Positions 45,798-56,912 of a stretch of 64,000 bases of DNA are shown piece by piece. Position numbers and translations under genes: made by a program. Numbering within the stretch: the stretch's first letter is position 1; each line of letters starts with the position of its first letter. The stretch is from Ephemerocybe angulata (Eukaryota; Basidiomycota; Agaricomycetes; Agaricales; Psathyrellaceae). Below the pieces are notes generated by a model that was given only the letters and a program-made list of their open reading frames with translations, made no database searches and was not told the origin of the DNA. The stretch covers positions 496,001 to 560,000 of the forward strand of contig JAACJK010000168.1 in assembly GCA_013368325.1 (NCBI GenBank). Direction: 5' to 3'.

Positions 45798-47157
45798 TTA
45801 CCAGGGTAGACGAGGTACTGCCCTTTTCCGAGCCAGCCGTACCTCAGGTGCTGGTCGTGAGACGCGCCTCGCTCCGTGCAGGACGTTCTCATCGGTATCT
45901 TGAAATGTTCCTTTCCCTTCCTCATCGATGACGAGCTCAACCCCCTTCTCCATAAACGCAAGGAACCACGGCCACCACCACTCCGAGTCTCGACAAAATC
46001 GTAGCACGCCGTGAGCCACAACCACAACTGACTTTAGCTTTGGAAAGCTACCTTCTTCGACCGAACGCATCAGCCTTGCTACATCATGCTGATAGTCCCA
46101 ACTACGACGACGGTCCTTTCCGTCGGAGGAACGTTGCGGGCCGCAGACAACGATCTTCTCAACTTTCGAGTGGTGCAGGTCTTCGTGCAAGTCCACTAGG
46201 CGTCTTTGGTAGTCGATTCGGTATGCCCGAAGATTAGGACAACGCTCGAGGTGGTCCTGGAAGCTGTCAAACTGTTTCGAGGTCGTAATGAGCTGAAGAA
46301 CGGTCAACTGGGCGCCATACACCGCGTAAAATCGTTCGAGTGCCTGGGACTGCGAGCGTGTGTCAAACCTTTGGAGCATCGGCAGCTGATCGGGTTGTTG
46401 ACAAAGGTGAGAGTGTAGGTCCTGAACAGAACCCCAGGTACCCCAAGCGATGCTGCCGATCCAAAGGACCTTGACCTTCGAAAAGCGAATCAGAGGAAGG
46501 CTATCATCTTCACTCGCTTCATGGATTCTGGCAACATGCAATACCTCCAAGTCACGGAGGAGCGCTCCTAGGTGGTGCAAGTCGTGCAGAGTGAGGACAT
46601 CGTTGACTCCGGCAAGGTGTAATCGACGAAGCTTCTCACAATTACTCCCTACAGCGGCAGGGAGTCCCATGGCCGACAAACCACCAGTTGACTGGATCGT
46701 GGTGCGGACGACCAGTATTTTCAACTCGGTGAGTTGTGCAACTAGAGCGCACGCCTGGCCGCGAGTGAGTTCAGTTATGGGTCGCAAGGAGAGAAAGAAG
46801 TCGACATACAGTGTTTGCATCATAGGATTCAGCCATCATAAAGTCGAGACGCTTCACCCGCTTGGCCATCATACGCCTGCCATCCACGACCCCTTTGCGT
46901 AGTGTTTCTATGACGGATTCCAGATGGCCCGCGGTCCGCACCACAACATAACGCCAGACAATTCCAACCGCTGCTTGGTAAAATACCTTGGAGACCATGG
47001 CGAAGTTTTTGGCGAGTTGGGCTCTCTGCTGAGGATAGCGAGCTTGCACATCGATGCTGATTTCTACATCGACATATCCAGTTTCCCGCAAATCCTCAGC
47101 GTCGACGGAGTACTCCGCTATTTTTTCGAGAACGTCCTGAGGAAACGAGAAGCGCAT
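45798..47157 (-). CDS. F-box/LRR-like protein
   Basis: Exons 46810-47157 and 45798-46754 join through a 55-nt intron (GTATGT...GGCCAG) in phase. The start at 47157 gives MRFSFPQDVLEKIAEYS, an F-box-like LPxxVLxxI start; an upstream in-frame ATG at 47241 is possible. The rest has LRR-like hydrophobic spacing (LTELKILVV, LRRLHLAGV, LEVLHVARI, LPMLQRFDT). Likely role by family: substrate receptor of an SCF ubiquitin ligase. It is a paralogue of 54801-56009. Its stop lies only about 20 bp after the Helitron stop, tail to tail. Confidence 0.7.
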
Positions 47158-47338
47158 GTTATCGTGATGGAGAAGGAGAGACCTAAGGGATGCCTGAATG
47201 CACGCGATCGAAAACAACTCTTCCGATCGTGTATGAGTCATCGTGGTGCACTTTACTAGCCCTTGAAGACAAAACCCAGGTCATTCCTTATTGAAGACAT
47301 CGCTATACGCATGTTGAAATAACTTAATTTCAGCCACC

Positions 47339-48568
47339 ATGAACACCGCTCCTCGCGTCCCATTCGACACTCTTGAAGATATTTCTGCCTCTTGCTGTGA
47401 ACCTCCTATCTACTACCGGAATAATGACCTTAATGGCCCAGTTCCGCTCGATGTTCCGCTGTTTCCCCCTGCGAGCGAATGGACCGCTGTCAATCTACTG
47501 GCAGCAAGCCGCTTGACACACCGAGCGGCGGCGCGATTCTCGTGGGCGTGTGTCAGAATATCAAATGAAGATGATCTCGAAACGCTTATCAGGACGGTGG
47601 AAGAAGCACATATCTATCCAGGAGAAACGAGGCCAATGAGGGACCACATACGCTGCCTGGAGCTGTGGAGCAATGGGAGGGATGACTGGAGTATCGCACA
47701 GCTCTTCAGTCAAGGGGGGGAAAACATTCCAAACCTGGAGATCCTCATCATCGCCGAATGTTTGTGGTGCCTTGACCTCGAGTACTTCTGGATGAGGTTG
47801 GAAGGAGACCATACGCCGTTCCCTTTCCCATACCTCTTCCCGAGCTCCCTCCACACACTCCTTTTGAGTTGTGCGGAACGGCCCGTGTCTATCACCGAAC
47901 TGACGATGATCTCAATCCAAGCGCCAAACCTCACAAAACTTCAAGTTGCGGCATTTTGGTGGGACGAGTGGGATTACGACCGAGCGCAGGTCTTGGATCC
48001 TTCGTACAGATTTCAACATCTCCAGTGGCTGGCAGTGGGAGCCCTCGTAGCAGGACCGGACGAACGCCCTGAAGCCTCATTCCTGCTATCAAACCTGCTT
48101 GAAGTTCTTTCCATGGGATCGGGCATGCCACTGCTAAGGCGCTTCGATATTCTCGGGGTGTACGACGTGCCACCAATCTTCGGCAATTTGTACGCCGATA
48201 GAATCAAGGTCGCCACTATCTCAAGCACAAGACAACCCTCCATGGATTGGACCCCCACACTCCAGCGCTTTCGACGACTAGAACACTTAGTAATGGTCAT
48301 GGGAGCTAATTCTATGACCTTTCCGTTGGGCCAACAGACACTAAAGGAAATCACGTTCAGCCGTCTCCCTCTTCCTCAAGCGTTCGCGTCCCAACAACCC
48401 CTGGTTCATCTCATGGCGGCTCTTACAGATCTAGTCAATCTACTTCCATATTTTCCAGCATTGACCGATATCAACATCACTGTCGACGAAGGGTTTCTTC
48501 CATCGCTGGGTAGTGTTGAACATCAATTCCGGGAGCGTAATGTGGTGATCCACTGTATCCACCTGTAG
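47339..48568 (+). CDS. F-box/LRR-like protein, 409 aa
   Basis: Intronless ORF from ATG 47339 (preceded by CACC). N-terminal VPFDTLEDISASC...IYY is an F-box-like start shared with 53316 and 57268. LRR-like segments follow: LEILIIAECLW, LHTLLLSCAE, LTKLQVAAFWW, LQWLAVGALV, LRRFDILGV, LEHLVMVMG. Diverges from the 47157 gene across a 181-bp spacer that must hold both promoters. A 5' fragment of a close relative is at 26430-26522. Confidence 0.75.
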   Translation: MNTAPRVPFDTLEDISASCCEPPIYYRNNDLNGPVPLDVPLFPPASEWTAVNLLAASRLTHRAAARFSWACVRISNEDDLETLIRTVEEAHIYPGETRPMRDHIRCLELWSNGRDDWSIAQLFSQGGENIPNLEILIIAECLWCLDLEYFWMRLEGDHTPFPFPYLFPSSLHTLLLSCAERPVSITELTMISIQAPNLTKLQVAAFWWDEWDYDRAQVLDPSYRFQHLQWLAVGALVAGPDERPEASFLLSNLLEVLSMGSGMPLLRRFDILGVYDVPPIFGNLYADRIKVATISSTRQPSMDWTPTLQRFRRLEHLVMVMGANSMTFPLGQQTLKEITFSRLPLPQAFASQQPLVHLMAALTDLVNLLPYFPALTDINITVDEGFLPSLGSVEHQFRERNVVIHCIHL

Positions 48569-48668
48569 TCTGAGTTCAGATTCGCTGTAGTTAACAACAG
48601 TCCATGGCCTTTGATTCCCAGTTAGGAACAAGGTGACGTACCTTGCAGAGACGCCCCCTTGGATGGAC

Positions 48669-48728
48669 CCAGGAATTTTCGGATCCAGGAATTTTCGGGC
48701 CCAGGAATTTTCGGCCAGCCGAATTAGG
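48669..48728 (+). repeat. Three tandem 16-bp units running into a palindromic motif copy
   Basis: CCAGGAATTTTCGGNN repeats at 48669, 48685 and 48701. The third unit continues into GGCCAGCCGAATT (motif 48708-48725), so the left arm of the palindrome has been amplified. Confidence 0.9.
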
Positions 48729-49063
48729 AGACTGCTGTTCTTCCGATCCTTGCGATTAACATATCTCTACAGCACAACTGTTGGAGAAGTACCGGCAGCG
48801 TCTGCTGCGATGGAGAAAGAGCTAAAGCACGAATTACACACAATACATCGACAGACACTAACAGATACAACCCAATTGCCCCTATTTCGCGAGAAATCAC
48901 GGTCGCTACATAAGCCTGGTCACATGCGTGGTCGGAGCTCGAATCGCTTATGCACGTGGTTGCATAATGGACTTCAGCCTTCTGAGCCTACCACAGTACC
49001 GCCTGCAGAGGGGTAAGACATATAACAAGTTTAAAAGAGATCCTTCGTCCTCTCTTTTTCTGC

Positions 49064-50265
49064 ATGTCCCAAATGCACGCCGTTCTCAGCGAGTTTGGTT
49101 TGTCCAACTTCTGGTTGCGTCCTACCTTTGCTTTGTACTCACTGCTTCTGACAGGTCTTTATTTCCAAAAAACACCGGTCTCTGTTCAAGAAGACATGCT
49201 CAGCTACCTTAGCGTACGCGATTTGAACGCTTTGACGGTGATCAGGGAACTAGAAGATATCGTTTCGAAGCACCTCAACCATCGTGTATCCTCCATGTTG
49301 ACCGCATTCCACCTCCACCCTACCGAGGCTCTGGGCGTGATGAACACCTACGACTGTGTTTTCGCAGGCTCCGCTGCCTTGGCTGTGCTGATTCCCGGGT
49401 CCTGCCAACCGATGAACCTCAACTTCTACTGCCCTACTGGCATGGGTCGTCACATAATTTCGTACCTGAAGAGGGCAAAGTACGTTCTCGACGAGCCATT
49501 GCGGATGCACGCAAATCCTGTGGAGACGTTGAATGCTGTTTACGGGGCGAACAACGGAGTTGGGCAGTTGTATCGCCTAACGCACGGTACCTATGGCACT
49601 GTGGTGTCTGTCACGGAGTCCGTATCAGCGTCTCCCCTTGTCCCCATCTTGTTCAGCCACTGTTCTTTGACCATGAACTATGTGTCTGCCAGGACGGTGA
49701 CATGTTTCTACCCAGAACTGACGTTCAACAAGCACGGTACGTTACTTAATATGAGCCTCCTGGATTAAGTACTCATGGACCTTCAGCTCTTGTCAACTGC
49801 TGCGACAGCTTCGCGTCCTACCATAAGCCAATGGTCGTCAAAAAGTGGCACGACCGGGGCGTCCACATGCAGTGGAATTGCCAGCTGTGGCATAATCATG
49901 GGAGCAGCGGTGATCCTGAGTCCATGGGTGTTCAACCTGACACTCTTCCTTTTGATTGCGTATCGAAGATGGTGTGCCAGCGGACCGATCGGAAAAGTGA
50001 CGACGAGTTCACCATGCGCTTGGAGTTCTCGATGGAAGGGAAGATGGGTGTAGGGCCAGCGGTGTCCTGGACTCTCGGGTATTGTGATCGGGGAATTAGG
50101 TGGGTAGAGAGCGTCGACACCATCGTCACAGTGGCCATGGAATCTGCGCCTATCACGTTTACGAACCTTGAAGAACCGTTCCATCCCTGGAATGTCGATT
50201 CGTTCTATCCAGAGGAAAGCCCTGATTTTCACATTTCGGATACTGCCCACGCGGCCTTTTTATAA
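49064..50265 (+). CDS. F-box-like / nucleotidyltransferase-like protein (catalytic Asp residues lost)
   Basis: Exon 1 from ATG 49064 ends at KH|G near 49738; the intron (GTACGTTA...CCTTCAG) joins in phase to LVNCCDSFASYHK... and ends at TAA 50263-50265. An additional intron near the start is possible. F-box-like VQEDMLSYLSVRDLNALTV is followed by AGSAALAVLIP...MNLNFYC: GS is retained but both Asp of DxD are Asn. The conserved SASPLVPILFSHCSLTMNYVS block is present. It sits between two F-box genes (47339 and 50443). Confidence 0.68.
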
Positions 50266-50442
50266 TTGAACCGTTTTCCTGCTGTTCGCTAGTGAGTAAT
50301 ATCTAGTCTCGGTAGTGAAGATACTTAATGTAAATGCTTCAGTCTTACGTCGTTCTGTATTGGACATGCAGGTCTCAAATATGAAACAGATGGTCATCCC
50401 AAAACCCTTTGCATAAACGACTCCAAAACCAGAACCACCATC

Positions 50443-51615
50443 ATGCCTTTACTTGCGCCTCGACATATTTCCAATGTTCCGAATGAAATCTGGCTCAAAA
50501 CCTTTGAATACTTCGCGCCGACGCCTCGTCAAACGCCCCTCCCAGAAGATGTGCAGTCACCAGTAGTACGCGAGGGTGTCGCCTGGACATCTCCTAGCCC
50601 CCACACCCTCTACTACCTTTCGCAAGTGTGTAGTTTATTCAACCACCTGGCGATGCGTGTGGCCCAACGGCGGCTGGTTGTCGGACCGTCGCACGACATT
50701 GACTTCTGGCTGGAGCGCTTTTCAAAGCACGGAAAGGGGGACGTCGTAAAACGCATTGAAATCCACAACATACACGTTGGTTTGCTCCAGGCACTCATCC
50801 GCCTCCTACCGAACGTGACCGACATATACCTTCGACACTCCACCGCTGCAATAACCACGATCCCCCCTAGGAATGGCATTCTTCAACGCGGATTTCAGTC
50901 ACTCACAGACTTGACCCTGTCCGGGTTGTCGGCCTTTGGGACCGTTCAAATACTTCGCAACTTGTCAACGGTGGCCGGGGCTCTCGAGAGACTATGGCTT
51001 GTCAGCGCCATGCGTGGAGACGCAACTCCGAGCACAGCGCCCACACGCTACACGTTTCCAAACCTACAATGGTTGATCGTTGGAGCACCGGGGAGAAGGT
51101 TCCAGCCCTATCGGTCTGATGACGCGATGAAGGTAATCCTCAGGCTGGTCGCAGAGATATTCAACCTACCGAGCATCAAGCGGTTCGACAATCTCGATGT
51201 ACTGGGATATCAGGCATCGTTTTTCAGCAGGTTTGGGGAGCAACTCGAGGCTATTGCCATCACCTCTGAGGACTACGACCTCGACACCAACGCGAACTTC
51301 GCTGGACATTGTCCCAACCTCAAGACGGTCATTATCGTCCTTATAGGTCGAGACCGCGGCATTGCGACCCTTGAACTGCCTCAAAGCGTCAATCGCGTCG
51401 TTATCCGTGTTCCGGTGTTCCTGCCGTGGCAGGCAGAGGAGGAGGGACTGGCGTTGCTACGCCGGGCCCTTTACCATATTTCACGTAGGAGGCCGTCATG
51501 CCTCGAGACGATCGTAATATCTGGTATTACGCATTGGGGCCACTCAAGCGGTTGGTTGTGTCGGTGCGTCAGGTACCTACTAGATGAGGGGGTACAGGTC
51601 GTTCAGGTCATGTAA
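50443..51615 (+). CDS. F-box protein with LRR-like repeats, 390 aa
   Basis: Intronless. N-terminal ISNVPNEIWLKTFEYF...LSQVCSLFNHLAMRV is a recognisable F-box of the common Agaricomycete type. LRR-like strands follow (LLPNVTDIYL, LTDLTLSGL, LERLWLVSA, LQWLIVGAPG, IKRFDNLDVL, LKTVIIVLI). It would recruit a target to an SCF E3 ligase through Skp1; the target is unknown. It is more divergent than the 47.3/53.3/57.3 kb group. Confidence 0.78.
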   Translation: MPLLAPRHISNVPNEIWLKTFEYFAPTPRQTPLPEDVQSPVVREGVAWTSPSPHTLYYLSQVCSLFNHLAMRVAQRRLVVGPSHDIDFWLERFSKHGKGDVVKRIEIHNIHVGLLQALIRLLPNVTDIYLRHSTAAITTIPPRNGILQRGFQSLTDLTLSGLSAFGTVQILRNLSTVAGALERLWLVSAMRGDATPSTAPTRYTFPNLQWLIVGAPGRRFQPYRSDDAMKVILRLVAEIFNLPSIKRFDNLDVLGYQASFFSRFGEQLEAIAITSEDYDLDTNANFAGHCPNLKTVIIVLIGRDRGIATLELPQSVNRVVIRVPVFLPWQAEEEGLALLRRALYHISRRRPSCLETIVISGITHWGHSSGWLCRCVRYLLDEGVQVVQVM

Positions 51616-51706
51616 TCACTTATATGATGTCACGTAATTGATAGGCGCCGATGTTTCACTAAGCTAGCAGTGCGCTCTCCCCAGCACCACCCTAACCACA
51701 CCAGTC

Positions 51707-52822
51707 ATGACGACTCAACAAGGTGAGTGAGCGTCGGAAGGCATTCAGATTGGTGGATGGCTGAAACCGGCGTTGAAGTCACTGCACAGAGCGCAGGCCG
51801 TCGCGTGTTCAGCGTAATCTTGTCCCACTGCAGTCTCCGAGAACTGGAGATCTTGTCACACCTACCGACCGCCGGGCCAATAGCTAGGATGGAACTGAAG
51901 GAAAGAGTGGCGGCTGTACTCAACGGCAAGGGCCTGGATGCAGATCAGACCCTCTGCCGCATGCGCGAAACGAACACCGTGATGGAAGGGCCCGCGATCC
52001 TGCAGGTGTTACTGCCCGACTGCAACGTCGGCGACGATCTTTCCTTCTGCTGTCCCGGTTGGGGCAAAGAGGCGTTCTGTCAATTCTTGACATCGGCAGG
52101 TTACCGGGTCGAAGAGGAGAACGACCAGACCGTAGAAGTGCCCGACGACGACACTTACGACTTGCACATAGGATCCAGGCAATTGACAACGCTCCGGAAT
52201 GGAGACGGGTGTACCATTGCCATCCACGAATCCGTGTCGATGTCTCCCCTTGTGCCTATATTCTTTGCGGACACAACGGCATCGATGAATTATGTGAGTG
52301 CAGACGGGGTCGCATGCCTGTACCCGGACATGACGTTGAATAAAACAGGTATGCGGTCATAAACCCTGAGAACACCTGTGCAAAGCTGACTCGGCCATAG
52401 GGTTTACCAATTACACAAGAATGTTCGTTGACGAAGACGAAGAAAGACGGGCTCGAATGGCAAACTACATTGCGGACGGCTTCCAAATCTTGCATACATG
52501 CGAAGACAGACACGCACATGTATTCGACAACGTGGAGGAAGAACTACCGGTCAACTGTCAACGGAAACCGAGGAGGATCAATGGGCCTGATACGTTGATG
52601 GTCCCCTTCATGGAAGGAGGGTTCGTTCCAGTGCGGCCCTTTGTTCGTTGGCGATTGGGTTATAACCAACGGTTGGAGGATGATTCCTTGCATGAAAAAG
52701 ATGTCATCGTATCGGTCGAGGCGGAGGGGGGATCCTTCATCGAGTACAATCATAACCATCCCCGCTTCGACCTGGAACAGGCGCTTTACGGACATCTGGC
52801 TCTTCATTTCGACGAGTGGTAG
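51707..52822 (+). CDS. F-box-like / nucleotidyltransferase-like protein (degenerate site)
   Basis: Exon 1 51707-51722 (MTTQQ), a 56-nt intron (GTGAGT...GAAG) to 51779, a second exon to about 52349, an intron (GTATGCGG...GGCCATAG) and a last exon to TAG 52820-52822. The NTase-like segment reads EGPAILQVLLP...DDLSFCC: GS has become GP and the second Asp is Ser. SMSPLVPIFFADTTASMNYVS is the family block. The C-terminal exon is acidic. Orientation and spacing repeat the pattern of the neighbouring 49064 gene, suggesting tandem duplication with its F-box neighbour. Confidence 0.66.
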
Positions 52823-53315
52823 TTAGTGGACACAGGCATTCACCACTTCTGAACATACGTGAGCGGTGTATTTTGCCTCGATGTTTATGCCTTACATCCC
52901 ACAGGTCTCCACCCAACACTGCTACAGCGTGCACGGCCACGTCTTCTCTTCCTTGCGATGGTGTCTCGACGCCTACGGAAGCACACGCCTTGTGAGTACC
53001 ATGTTCATTTCAGCTGTTAAGGCTTCATTTGAAAATGCTCTCCATAGGACACTTCACTTGCCTAACGGTGCCTATCTAGAAATCCGGTATTACGCGCACT
53101 GAAACGACAACTATTCCATGTAACTATGTACGACTATCTCTACATCTTTTCCCCGAATTTTTTGTGGAGAGAACCAAAACAGTGCGACGTCAACGCCTGC
53201 TGTTGGCGCACTGGCCGCCCCTGTTTCGCATTTGTCACCCACGGTTTCTCTACTTGTCTCAGCACCCTCTCGCCGCTTCACCCTCCCTACTTCCACCGAC
53301 GGTGCAAAACGTGCC
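52823..53315. other. Intergenic, possible small spliced remnant
   Basis: A short frame at 52881-52993 (MFMPYIPQVSTQHCYSV...) is followed by a GTGAGT site, but the next exon runs out of frame quickly. No gene supported; it contains the promoter of the 53316 gene. Confidence 0.35.
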
Positions 53316-54539
53316 ATGCCGATTAATCTTCCCAACGAAATTCTGCAGCGCATCGCACGGCTGCGGTGTGCACCTCCCGTCTATTACGACTACCTTGCCA
53401 TCGACGGACCTCAACCCCTCGACGTCCCGCCCTACTCACACCCGCGGGATTGGTGCGCGCCCGAGCTGCTGCTCGCGTCCTCCGATGTCTACTCGCTTGC
53501 ATCACCCTACTCATGGGAATGTGTCATGGTGATTTCAAGACATGCGCTTCAATCCGTTGAAGCTGCTGTCAGCCGGGAGACGCTGTACCACGGAGAACGT
53601 CGCCTCCCTCGATATACCATTCGTTGTCTGGACCTGTCGTTCAATCTTAGAAACACATCGGGAGAACTCCACCACCTGGTATCCGCTCTCCCGAACCTCG
53701 ACACCCTCGTTCTTTCCCACCTCACTTCGACCATGCTGCTCTTCTGCGAGGACCGGCGATCGTCAAACGCTATGATTGTGCAGCCCTTCCCATCCCCCTT
53801 CCCTGTTTCGTTACGGGCGGTCCTGCTCTCAAGCACGACTTATGGAGTCACGATGAATGACATCGTCCTCTTGTCGATGACAGTTCCCCGCCTCGAGCGA
53901 CTGCAAGTCGCGAAATTCATAGTCGTGGGGCACCAGTCTCTACAACACGCGGTCACTGCTCCATCCTACTTCCTACCGGCGGTCAAATGGTTAGCCATTG
54001 GTGGATTTCAAAGGTTAGCTAACCACATCCACGATCCTTGTGCGATGTCGCTGGCCATCCTCCTCGATTCCCTCTCCGTTGGATCCGGCATGCGTTCCCT
54101 CCGTCGCCTGGATATCCTGACCGATGTTGAGATCCCCGAGCGATTCCTGGACGTGCACGGTGCACTCATAACTTGTCTGTCGGTCACAAGCGCCCGTCAC
54201 GAATGTATTCGTCTCTCCAATAACTTCACGCGCTTCCAGGCCCTCCACCACCTCATCATCCTCGCAGACCCAACGATTAGCCCCTTGCCACGCTCCCACA
54301 ACGATACCGTCTCTCGCATCTCAATCTATCGTCCATGGTCACCGCCAAACAATTCGCTCCCCCATGCTGCCGTCGTCCAACAGATGGATGAAATGATCAC
54401 TGAGGTCATGGAAATGTCCACCCTCTGCCCCTCTCTCGAACGGCTCACGTTCGTACCTCCGTACGGTCCCCTCCCTGACGATTGGGTGGCCTACCAGGAA
54501 CGACGAATTCTCCCTACGCATATTTGTCTTTCCTTCTAG
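53316..54539 (+). CDS. F-box/LRR-like protein, 407 aa
   Basis: ATG 53316 chosen because INLPNEILQRIARLRC starts the F-box-like domain directly, as in relatives; the frame is open 84 nt further upstream. LRR-like segments follow: LPNLDTLVLSHL, LRAVLLSSTT, LERLQVAKF, VKWLAIGGFQ, LRRLDILTD, LHHLIILAD. This is the intact counterpart of the truncated gene at 11039-11943 and a close paralogue of 57268-58665. Confidence 0.77.
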   Translation: MPINLPNEILQRIARLRCAPPVYYDYLAIDGPQPLDVPPYSHPRDWCAPELLLASSDVYSLASPYSWECVMVISRHALQSVEAAVSRETLYHGERRLPRYTIRCLDLSFNLRNTSGELHHLVSALPNLDTLVLSHLTSTMLLFCEDRRSSNAMIVQPFPSPFPVSLRAVLLSSTTYGVTMNDIVLLSMTVPRLERLQVAKFIVVGHQSLQHAVTAPSYFLPAVKWLAIGGFQRLANHIHDPCAMSLAILLDSLSVGSGMRSLRRLDILTDVEIPERFLDVHGALITCLSVTSARHECIRLSNNFTRFQALHHLIILADPTISPLPRSHNDTVSRISIYRPWSPPNNSLPHAAVVQQMDEMITEVMEMSTLCPSLERLTFVPPYGPLPDDWVAYQERRILPTHICLSF

Positions 54540-54800
54540 TTTTCCGGCGATCATAATCCTCGTTCCGTATTTACATGAAATATACATTAATTCCTGGTCC
54601 TCCAACCCCGCACGAGGATACACGGTGATCGCATCATCATCCATTCGAACAACTTCAAGCGCTGCCTTCTCTCAATCGTGAACAGTCTCTCAAATGCGCT
54701 TAAGTCGGATTCGTACTACCGCTAGTCAAGAACCCTCCTCCCGCCAATTAAAGAGGTGTATTGCATACGTGTGATACTCGTTACAACTCGTACTCCGCAC
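54540..54800. other. Convergent intergenic spacer
   Basis: This separates the stops of the 53316 and 56009 genes; nothing further recognised. Confidence 0.4.
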
Positions 54801-56009
54801 TCACGCTATTCTCACACCCCCAAACCATAGCGCGGGTCCTGTTCCTTTCAAGCCCGCCCCAATTCCAGCCACGATCTTCGCCCGTAGGTCCTCGTTCAAC
54901 GTTATGTCGACCTTTTGTACAATGATCTCCTTCAGTTTTGCACTCCTTTGGCTTAGTATCCGCTGGAGAAGACACAACCACGTCGCATGCGTGTCAGAAG
55001 GCACGATAAACGTGTGCTCTGGTTCCAGAACCACCACCTCCACGCTCGGGCTTCGCCAACGAATAGCTCCTTGTCCACCAGTGTCAGTGCTCCTCAACGT
55101 GAGGATGAGAGTCGTCACGTTTGTTAGGTGCCCTAACCATGAGCTTGGCAACTTCCGTTCGACAACCCACCCGAGAGTACGAAGTGCTGGTCCATTTCGC
55201 TCGATGAACTTCAAGGTCCCATCGTTGTCCAAGGTCCGACTGAGATACCGAATGTCCAGTCTCCTCAGGGCCTGGAGTTCGACGCTGTCGTCCTCGCCCA
55301 GGAAGGGTAATAGTTCTGGCAGGTAACGAACGCCTGGCGAACCCATGGACAGTCTTACCAATGCCGGAAACACGGTCGCCTGTGGAGGAGGACTGTAGGA
55401 AGAGGGGAGGCGGATACCCCGTCCGCCAGAGACACCGGTCGATGCGCAGATGACCACGGTCTTCAGGCCGGGACATTCGTGAGCGAGGCGCAGGAAGTCG
55501 AAGGCTTGAAGAGGCTCGGTGGTGCTCAGAAGTTCTAATCGCACGATCGTCTTGCACCGTACGATGGCTTCTATCACCTCGGGCATAAGAGGGACGACAG
55601 CCCAAGGATGCGCCGGCGGGTCGAAAGCATTGTCGAAAAGGAGGACTTGTAGGTGAGCCATGTTTTTCAAAATTTCCACCACCTTTCGCTCGTCGTACAT
55701 CTCTTCGGAGAGTATAGTCCCCCTAAGGTCCATCTCGATGTGAAGCCGCCTCGTTCGCTCACCGAACTTTTTGCTTCCACAGGTAGCAATGTTGACGAGG
55801 TCGTCGATTCGACGTATAACGACCCACTCCCAGATAACACGAGTTGCTGCAACATTGAACGCTTTCGAAACCAGGGCGATGTTGGTGGCCAGTTCCTTCC
55901 TTGCATTGGGGAGGGTTAGACGATCGTCGTCGCAATCGGTCTCGAATTCCGATCCCCTGCACGCGTATTCATCACATACCAGCTCAACGATTTCTTGGGC
56001 AAAGCGCAT
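54801..56009 (-). CDS. F-box/LRR-like protein, 402 aa
   Basis: Intronless minus-strand ORF from ATG 56009. N-terminal AQEIVELVCDEYA...ELATNIALVSKAFNVAATRVIWEWVVI parallels QDVLEKIAEYS...QLAKNFAMVSKVFYQAAVGIVWRYVVV of the 45798-47157 gene, so they are paralogues. The body has LRR-like repeats (LQVLLFDNA, IVRLELLST, LKTVVICAS, LVRLSMGSP, LRRLDIRYL, VTTLILTL). Probable SCF substrate receptor. Confidence 0.75.
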   Translation of the reverse strand: MRFAQEIVELVCDEYACRGSEFETDCDDDRLTLPNARKELATNIALVSKAFNVAATRVIWEWVVIRRIDDLVNIATCGSKKFGERTRRLHIEMDLRGTILSEEMYDERKVVEILKNMAHLQVLLFDNAFDPPAHPWAVVPLMPEVIEAIVRCKTIVRLELLSTTEPLQAFDFLRLAHECPGLKTVVICASTGVSGGRGIRLPSSYSPPPQATVFPALVRLSMGSPGVRYLPELLPFLGEDDSVELQALRRLDIRYLSRTLDNDGTLKFIERNGPALRTLGWVVERKLPSSWLGHLTNVTTLILTLRSTDTGGQGAIRWRSPSVEVVVLEPEHTFIVPSDTHATWLCLLQRILSQRSAKLKEIIVQKVDITLNEDLRAKIVAGIGAGLKGTGPALWFGGVRIA

Positions 56010-56314
56010 TGAGACTTCACCAACGTTTAGCGCAGCGACAACGAGAGATACTTAATACTGACCTTGGGTGGAAAACTTTGTTGGAGGGGCGTAGGTATGT
56101 GCCAACTTCATTCAGTCGTGAGCAGCAGAATTAACGCGGTTGACAAACGATATCCTTATTAGTATGCGTCTCCCCAATCGTGGCTCAAAGATGTTTTACC
56201 TCATCCATTCCTGGCCCCAAAAAGTTTTACCTTGTTAGACATGACTCGGTACGCCGTCAGGCGTATATATGTCTCACCGTACGTCGTCATACACTCCCAT
56301 TTTCCCTTTCCACC

Positions 56315-56714
56315 ATGTGTAACTCCACGAGCCATCCCATCGCCCTCCCGGTCACCGAACGCGACACCACCTCCTTCCCGTTCACCGAACGCGACAGATC
56401 GAAGTGCACGGTAGTCCGAAGGTTCGACTGCCTCACATTTGAGCCCGTACGTAAGTCCCATTCGCATTCTCGTCCGGCATTTCCTCATTGCCATCCAGCG
56501 TTTTGCCCGGGTCGATGCCCAGAGTGTCTTGTCGGCGCACGCACCTGTTATCGCGCGGGACTACTTCAAATTTTGTTCACAGACGCCTACACACCTCATC
56601 GTAGGGGCATACAGTCGATGGTATCAGACGAAGGATGTATTCTTCTTGAAAGTTATCCGGATCGTTGACGTGCTGTATGCTGCTATGTACGACATTCCGC
56701 GCCACGACGGGTGA
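56315..56714 (+). CDS. Small unknown protein, spliced
   Basis: ATG 56315 (MCNSTSHPIALPVTERD), an intron (GTACGTAAG...CCATCCAG, about 56449-56501) and an in-frame last exon ending TGA 56712-56714; about 115 aa. Contains a duplicated TERDT/TERDR element near the N-terminus. No recognisable domain. The last codons overlap a GTGAGT, so further exons are possible. Confidence 0.5.
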
Positions 56715-56755
56715 GTGTGCCCCGGGTGTTACATTGTTGGTGATGTTACAAGATG

Positions 56756-56775
56756 ATTTCAGCTGGCCGAAAACC
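56756..56775 (-). repeat. Palindromic motif copy with a 48-bp shared flank
   Basis: ATTTCAGCTGGCCGAAAACC. The preceding 28 bp (TTACATTGTTGGTGA...) are shared with the copy at 59889; similarity ends right after the motif in both. Confidence 0.85.
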
Positions 56776-56912
56776 GTTCGTGCCTCCCAACGGACCACTC
56801 GCAGAAGATTGGGTAGCTTATCAGGAACGACGCCTTCTTCCCTGTCATATTTTTCTTTGCTTGTACTTTTCTTCTATTTAGATCAGAAAATACACTCCGA
56901 TCACACAACTCT

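Noticed and set aside
45825..45840. Additional palindromic motif copy (TTTTCCGAGCCAGCCG)
   Set aside because: It lies within coding sequence of the F-box/LRR gene and lacks the second arm.
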